Source: JBFWQM01 sp050249455
GTDB taxonomy: Bacteria > Pseudomonadota > Alphaproteobacteria > MPNO01 > VGEU01
Reading direction: 5' to 3'
DNA: 24,538 bases
Assembly: GCA_050249455.1 (NCBI GenBank)
Contig: JBFWQM010000061.1
Coordinates: 1 to 24,538, forward strand
Shown here piece by piece: positions 22,723 through 24,538 of the stretch (its first letter is position 1; each line of letters starts with the position of its first letter). The position numbers and the translations under genes are program-made. A model generated the notes under the pieces. That model had not been told where the DNA came from, did no database searches, and saw only the letters and a list, made by a program, of their open reading frames with translations.

Positions 22723-22767
22723 GGGCCGCGAGCGCCCGTGCGCTTGCTGGACCGGCCCCGCCTTTTT
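22723..22767 (+). terminator. Candidate terminator after the DUF6460-like gene
   Basis: GCGAGCGC (22728-22735) pairs with GCGCTTGC (22740-22747, one G-U pair) around a 4-nt loop. An outer GGGCC/GGCCC pairing (22723-22727 with 22754-22758) encloses a bulge. CGCC and TTTTT (22763-22767) follow. The bulge weakens the call. Confidence 0.4.
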
Positions 22768-22782
22768 CGCTAGTCATGGCGC

Positions 22783-23547
22783 ATGACCGACAAGGCCGAA
22801 GCGGCGTTGCGATACGAGGTGGCGGCGGCGACACTGCTGCTGAACGCCGAAGGCCTGCTCGGCTACTCGGGGCACGTCAGCGCCCGCCTGCCCGACGCCG
22901 AGCTGTTCCTGGTTCAGACGATCGACGACAGCCGCGCCGCGGTGCGGCCTGACCGCCTGCTGATCTGCGACCTGGACGGCAGGGTCATCGACGGGCCGCG
23001 CGGCGCCAAGGCGCCGGCGGAGGTCGCGATCCACGGCGAGATCCTGCGCGCGCGGCCCGACGTGCGCGCGATCCTGCACCATCACCCCGACAGCGCGACG
23101 GTGTTCACGCTCGCCGCCGGTGCGCGGCTGGAGCTGGTGAAGAACCACGCGACGCGGTGGGCGTCCGGCATCCCCGTCCATCACGACCCGGCGCACATCG
23201 ACACCGCCGAGCGCGGCCGCGCGCTCGCCGCGACGCTGGGCGGCTGCCACGCCGCGCTGATCCGCGCGCACGGCGCGGTGATCGTGGCGGAGGACGTGCC
23301 GGCGCTGCTGGTCGATGCGGTGCACTTCGAGGAGAACGCGCGCGCCTGCTACGCGGCGCGGATGCTGGGGCAGGTGGCGCCGCTGACGGCCGCCGAGCTC
23401 GACGGCTTCGCGCAGCGCTTCGACCGGGCGCGCCACGTCCGGAAGCTCTGGACATACTATGTGGGCCGCGGCGTCGCCGCCGGCACGATCCCCGAAGAAT
23501 GGGACAGGATCCTGCAAGAACCGGCCGTCGCATACGGCCGCGGTTAA
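22783..23547 (+). CDS. Class II aldolase/adducin family protein
   Basis: A 254-residue cytoplasmic metalloenzyme of the fuculose-aldolase / adducin-head fold. Predicted zinc ligands are H99 and H101 in AILHHHPDS and H163 in LIRAHGAVIV; E80 (APAEVAIHGEI) is the catalytic acid. Their spacing agrees with E73, H92, H94 and H155 of E. coli fuculose aldolase. The family splits sugar phosphates or, in other members, decarboxylates hydroxy-aromatic acids. The gene is followed after 17 bp by a UbiD-family decarboxylase, which favours the aromatic-acid role, but this is inference. No clear ribosome site precedes ATG 22783. Its exact substrate is unknown. Confidence 0.88.
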   Translation: MTDKAEAALRYEVAAATLLLNAEGLLGYSGHVSARLPDAELFLVQTIDDSRAAVRPDRLLICDLDGRVIDGPRGAKAPAEVAIHGEILRARPDVRAILHHHPDSATVFTLAAGARLELVKNHATRWASGIPVHHDPAHIDTAERGRALAATLGGCHAALIRAHGAVIVAEDVPALLVDAVHFEENARACYAARMLGQVAPLTAAELDGFAQRFDRARHVRKLWTYYVGRGVAAGTIPEEWDRILQEPAVAYGRG

Positions 23548-23564
23548 CCGAGGAGGAAGCACGA

Positions 23565-24538
23565 ATGGCCGACGACATGGGCAACGCGATCGGCGGACGG
23601 GTCGCCGCGGTGGCGACGGACGGCGCCAACGACCTCAGGATTCCCTACGAGGACCTGCGCGAATGGCTGGCCGAGGCGGAGAAGCTGGGCGAGGTGCGCC
23701 ACGTCCAGGGCGCAAGCTGGCAGCGCGACATCGGCATGGCGGCGGAAGTCGTGCTGCATGACGAGAAGGCGCCGTGCGTCGTATTCGACGACGTGCCCGG
23801 CACCATCAAGGGCTCGCGCGTGCTGTGCAACTTCTTCTCCGGCCGGCGCATGAACATGACGCTCGGCTTCCCGTCGGAGCTCAACAAGATCGAGCTGACC
23901 GACGCCTTCCGCGCCAACTACATGGCCGACCTGAAGCTGATCCCGCCGCGCGTGGTGCAGAGCGGCCCGGTCACCGAGAACGTGATGGAAGGCGACGCCA
24001 TCGACGTCGAGGCGTTCCCGACGCCGATGTGGCATGACGAGGACGGCGGCCGCTACATCGGCACCGGCAGCTACAACGTCACCAAGGATCCCGACACCGG
24101 CTGGCTCAACCTCGGCACCTACCGGGTGATGATCCACGACAAGAAGTCGGTCGGATTCTACATCTCGCCGGGCAAGCACGGGCGCATCCACCGCGACAAG
24201 TACGCCCAGCGCAAGGAGCCGATGCCGGCCGTCATCGTGTGCGGCGGCGACCCGATGACGTTCCTGATGGGCTGCAGCGAGATCCCGCCCAACGTGTGCG
24301 AGTTCGACGTGGTGGGCGGCTTCCGCGGCAAGCCGATCGACGTCGTGCTGGGCAAGCACACCGGCCTGCCGTTCCCGGCCAACGCCGAGCTGGTGATCGA
24401 GGGCTTCGTGCAGCCCGGCAACATGCGGGAGGAGGGGCCGTTCGGCGAGTGGACCGGCTACTACGCCTCCAAGCATCGCCAGGAGCCGGTGCTCGACATC
24501 AAGGCGATCTACTACCGCAACAACCCGATCATCCTCGG
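23565..24538 (+). CDS. UbiD family decarboxylase (5' part, continues past window)
   Basis: The gene is cut by the window end after 324 codons; full UbiD proteins are near 450-520 residues. UbiD enzymes use prenylated FMN to (de)carboxylate aromatic or alpha,beta-unsaturated acids. Visible features are VEAFPTPMWHDEDGG, GTGSYNVTKDPDTGWLNLG (prFMN and metal binding), YRVMIHDKKSVGFYI and EEGPFGEWTGYY (289-300), in which E290 and E295 have the spacing of the catalytic E277/E282 of fungal Fdc1. ATG 23565 follows the strong site AGGAGGAA, 17 bp after the class II aldolase gene, so they form an operon. A ubiX-type prenyltransferase for the cofactor is not in the window. The DNA is intact with no frameshift. 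The substrate cannot be told. Confidence 0.95.
   Translation, partial: MADDMGNAIGGRVAAVATDGANDLRIPYEDLREWLAEAEKLGEVRHVQGASWQRDIGMAAEVVLHDEKAPCVVFDDVPGTIKGSRVLCNFFSGRRMNMTLGFPSELNKIELTDAFRANYMADLKLIPPRVVQSGPVTENVMEGDAIDVEAFPTPMWHDEDGGRYIGTGSYNVTKDPDTGWLNLGTYRVMIHDKKSVGFYISPGKHGRIHRDKYAQRKEPMPAVIVCGGDPMTFLMGCSEIPPNVCEFDVVGGFRGKPIDVVLGKHTGLPFPANAELVIEGFVQPGNMREEGPFGEWTGYYASKHRQEPVLDIKAIYYRNNPIIL

Overview
The window is dense, very GC-rich bacterial DNA (by eye well above 60% GC, with strong codon-position-3 GC bias). The gene families suggest an alphaproteobacterium, perhaps Rhodospirillales- or Hyphomicrobiales-like: homodimeric NADP isocitrate dehydrogenase, a DUF6460-like membrane protein, SsuBC-type ABC genes, UbiD and PEP-CTERM. 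The genus cannot be told from the sequence. I see no rRNA, tRNA, CRISPR array, transposase or phage gene. About 20 protein genes fill the window and both edges cut a gene.

Layout. (1) 1-1487, plus: the tail of a DUF1007 protein translationally coupled to a Ni/Co exporter-type permease with a His-rich loop. (2) 1519-6164: an ABC permease and ATPase pair on minus, divergent from a LysR regulator. Downstream of LysR on plus are a heme-oxygenase-like diiron (HDO/PqqC-CADD fold) protein and a protein of the 4,5-dihydroxyphthalate decarboxylase (periplasmic-binding-protein fold) family. This looks like one LysR-controlled uptake and catabolism locus of unknown substrate. (3) 6165-7445: a THxN-type PEP-CTERM protein behind a textbook sigma-54 promoter, with a candidate enhancer repeat and an IHF-like site, ending in a strong terminator. 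(4) 7485-9455, minus: icd and a LOG-family phosphoribohydrolase. (5) 9601-12236: a LysM/Ig-like envelope protein (plus), an unknown 150-residue protein (minus), and an RTX protein with three N-terminal 'NPDV' repeats (plus). (6) 12264-17395, minus: an acyl-CoA synthetase, a coupled lipoprotein / M48 protease / lipoprotein operon, and psuG. (7) 17430-22240, minus: a padR - membrane-fusion protein - RND pump operon with a perfect 20-bp palindrome just upstream of padR. (8) 22331-24538, plus: an inverted pair of GC-rich intergenic repeats whose end appears to serve as the Shine-Dalgarno of a small DUF6460-like gene, then a class II aldolase-family protein and a UbiD-family decarboxylase cut by the window end.

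The two most distinctive things are the complete sigma-54 control region in front of the lone PEP-CTERM gene and the LysR / ABC / diiron-oxidase / Pht5-like locus, which lacks a recognisable secreted binding protein. Function calls rest on motif recognition only; no database search was possible.
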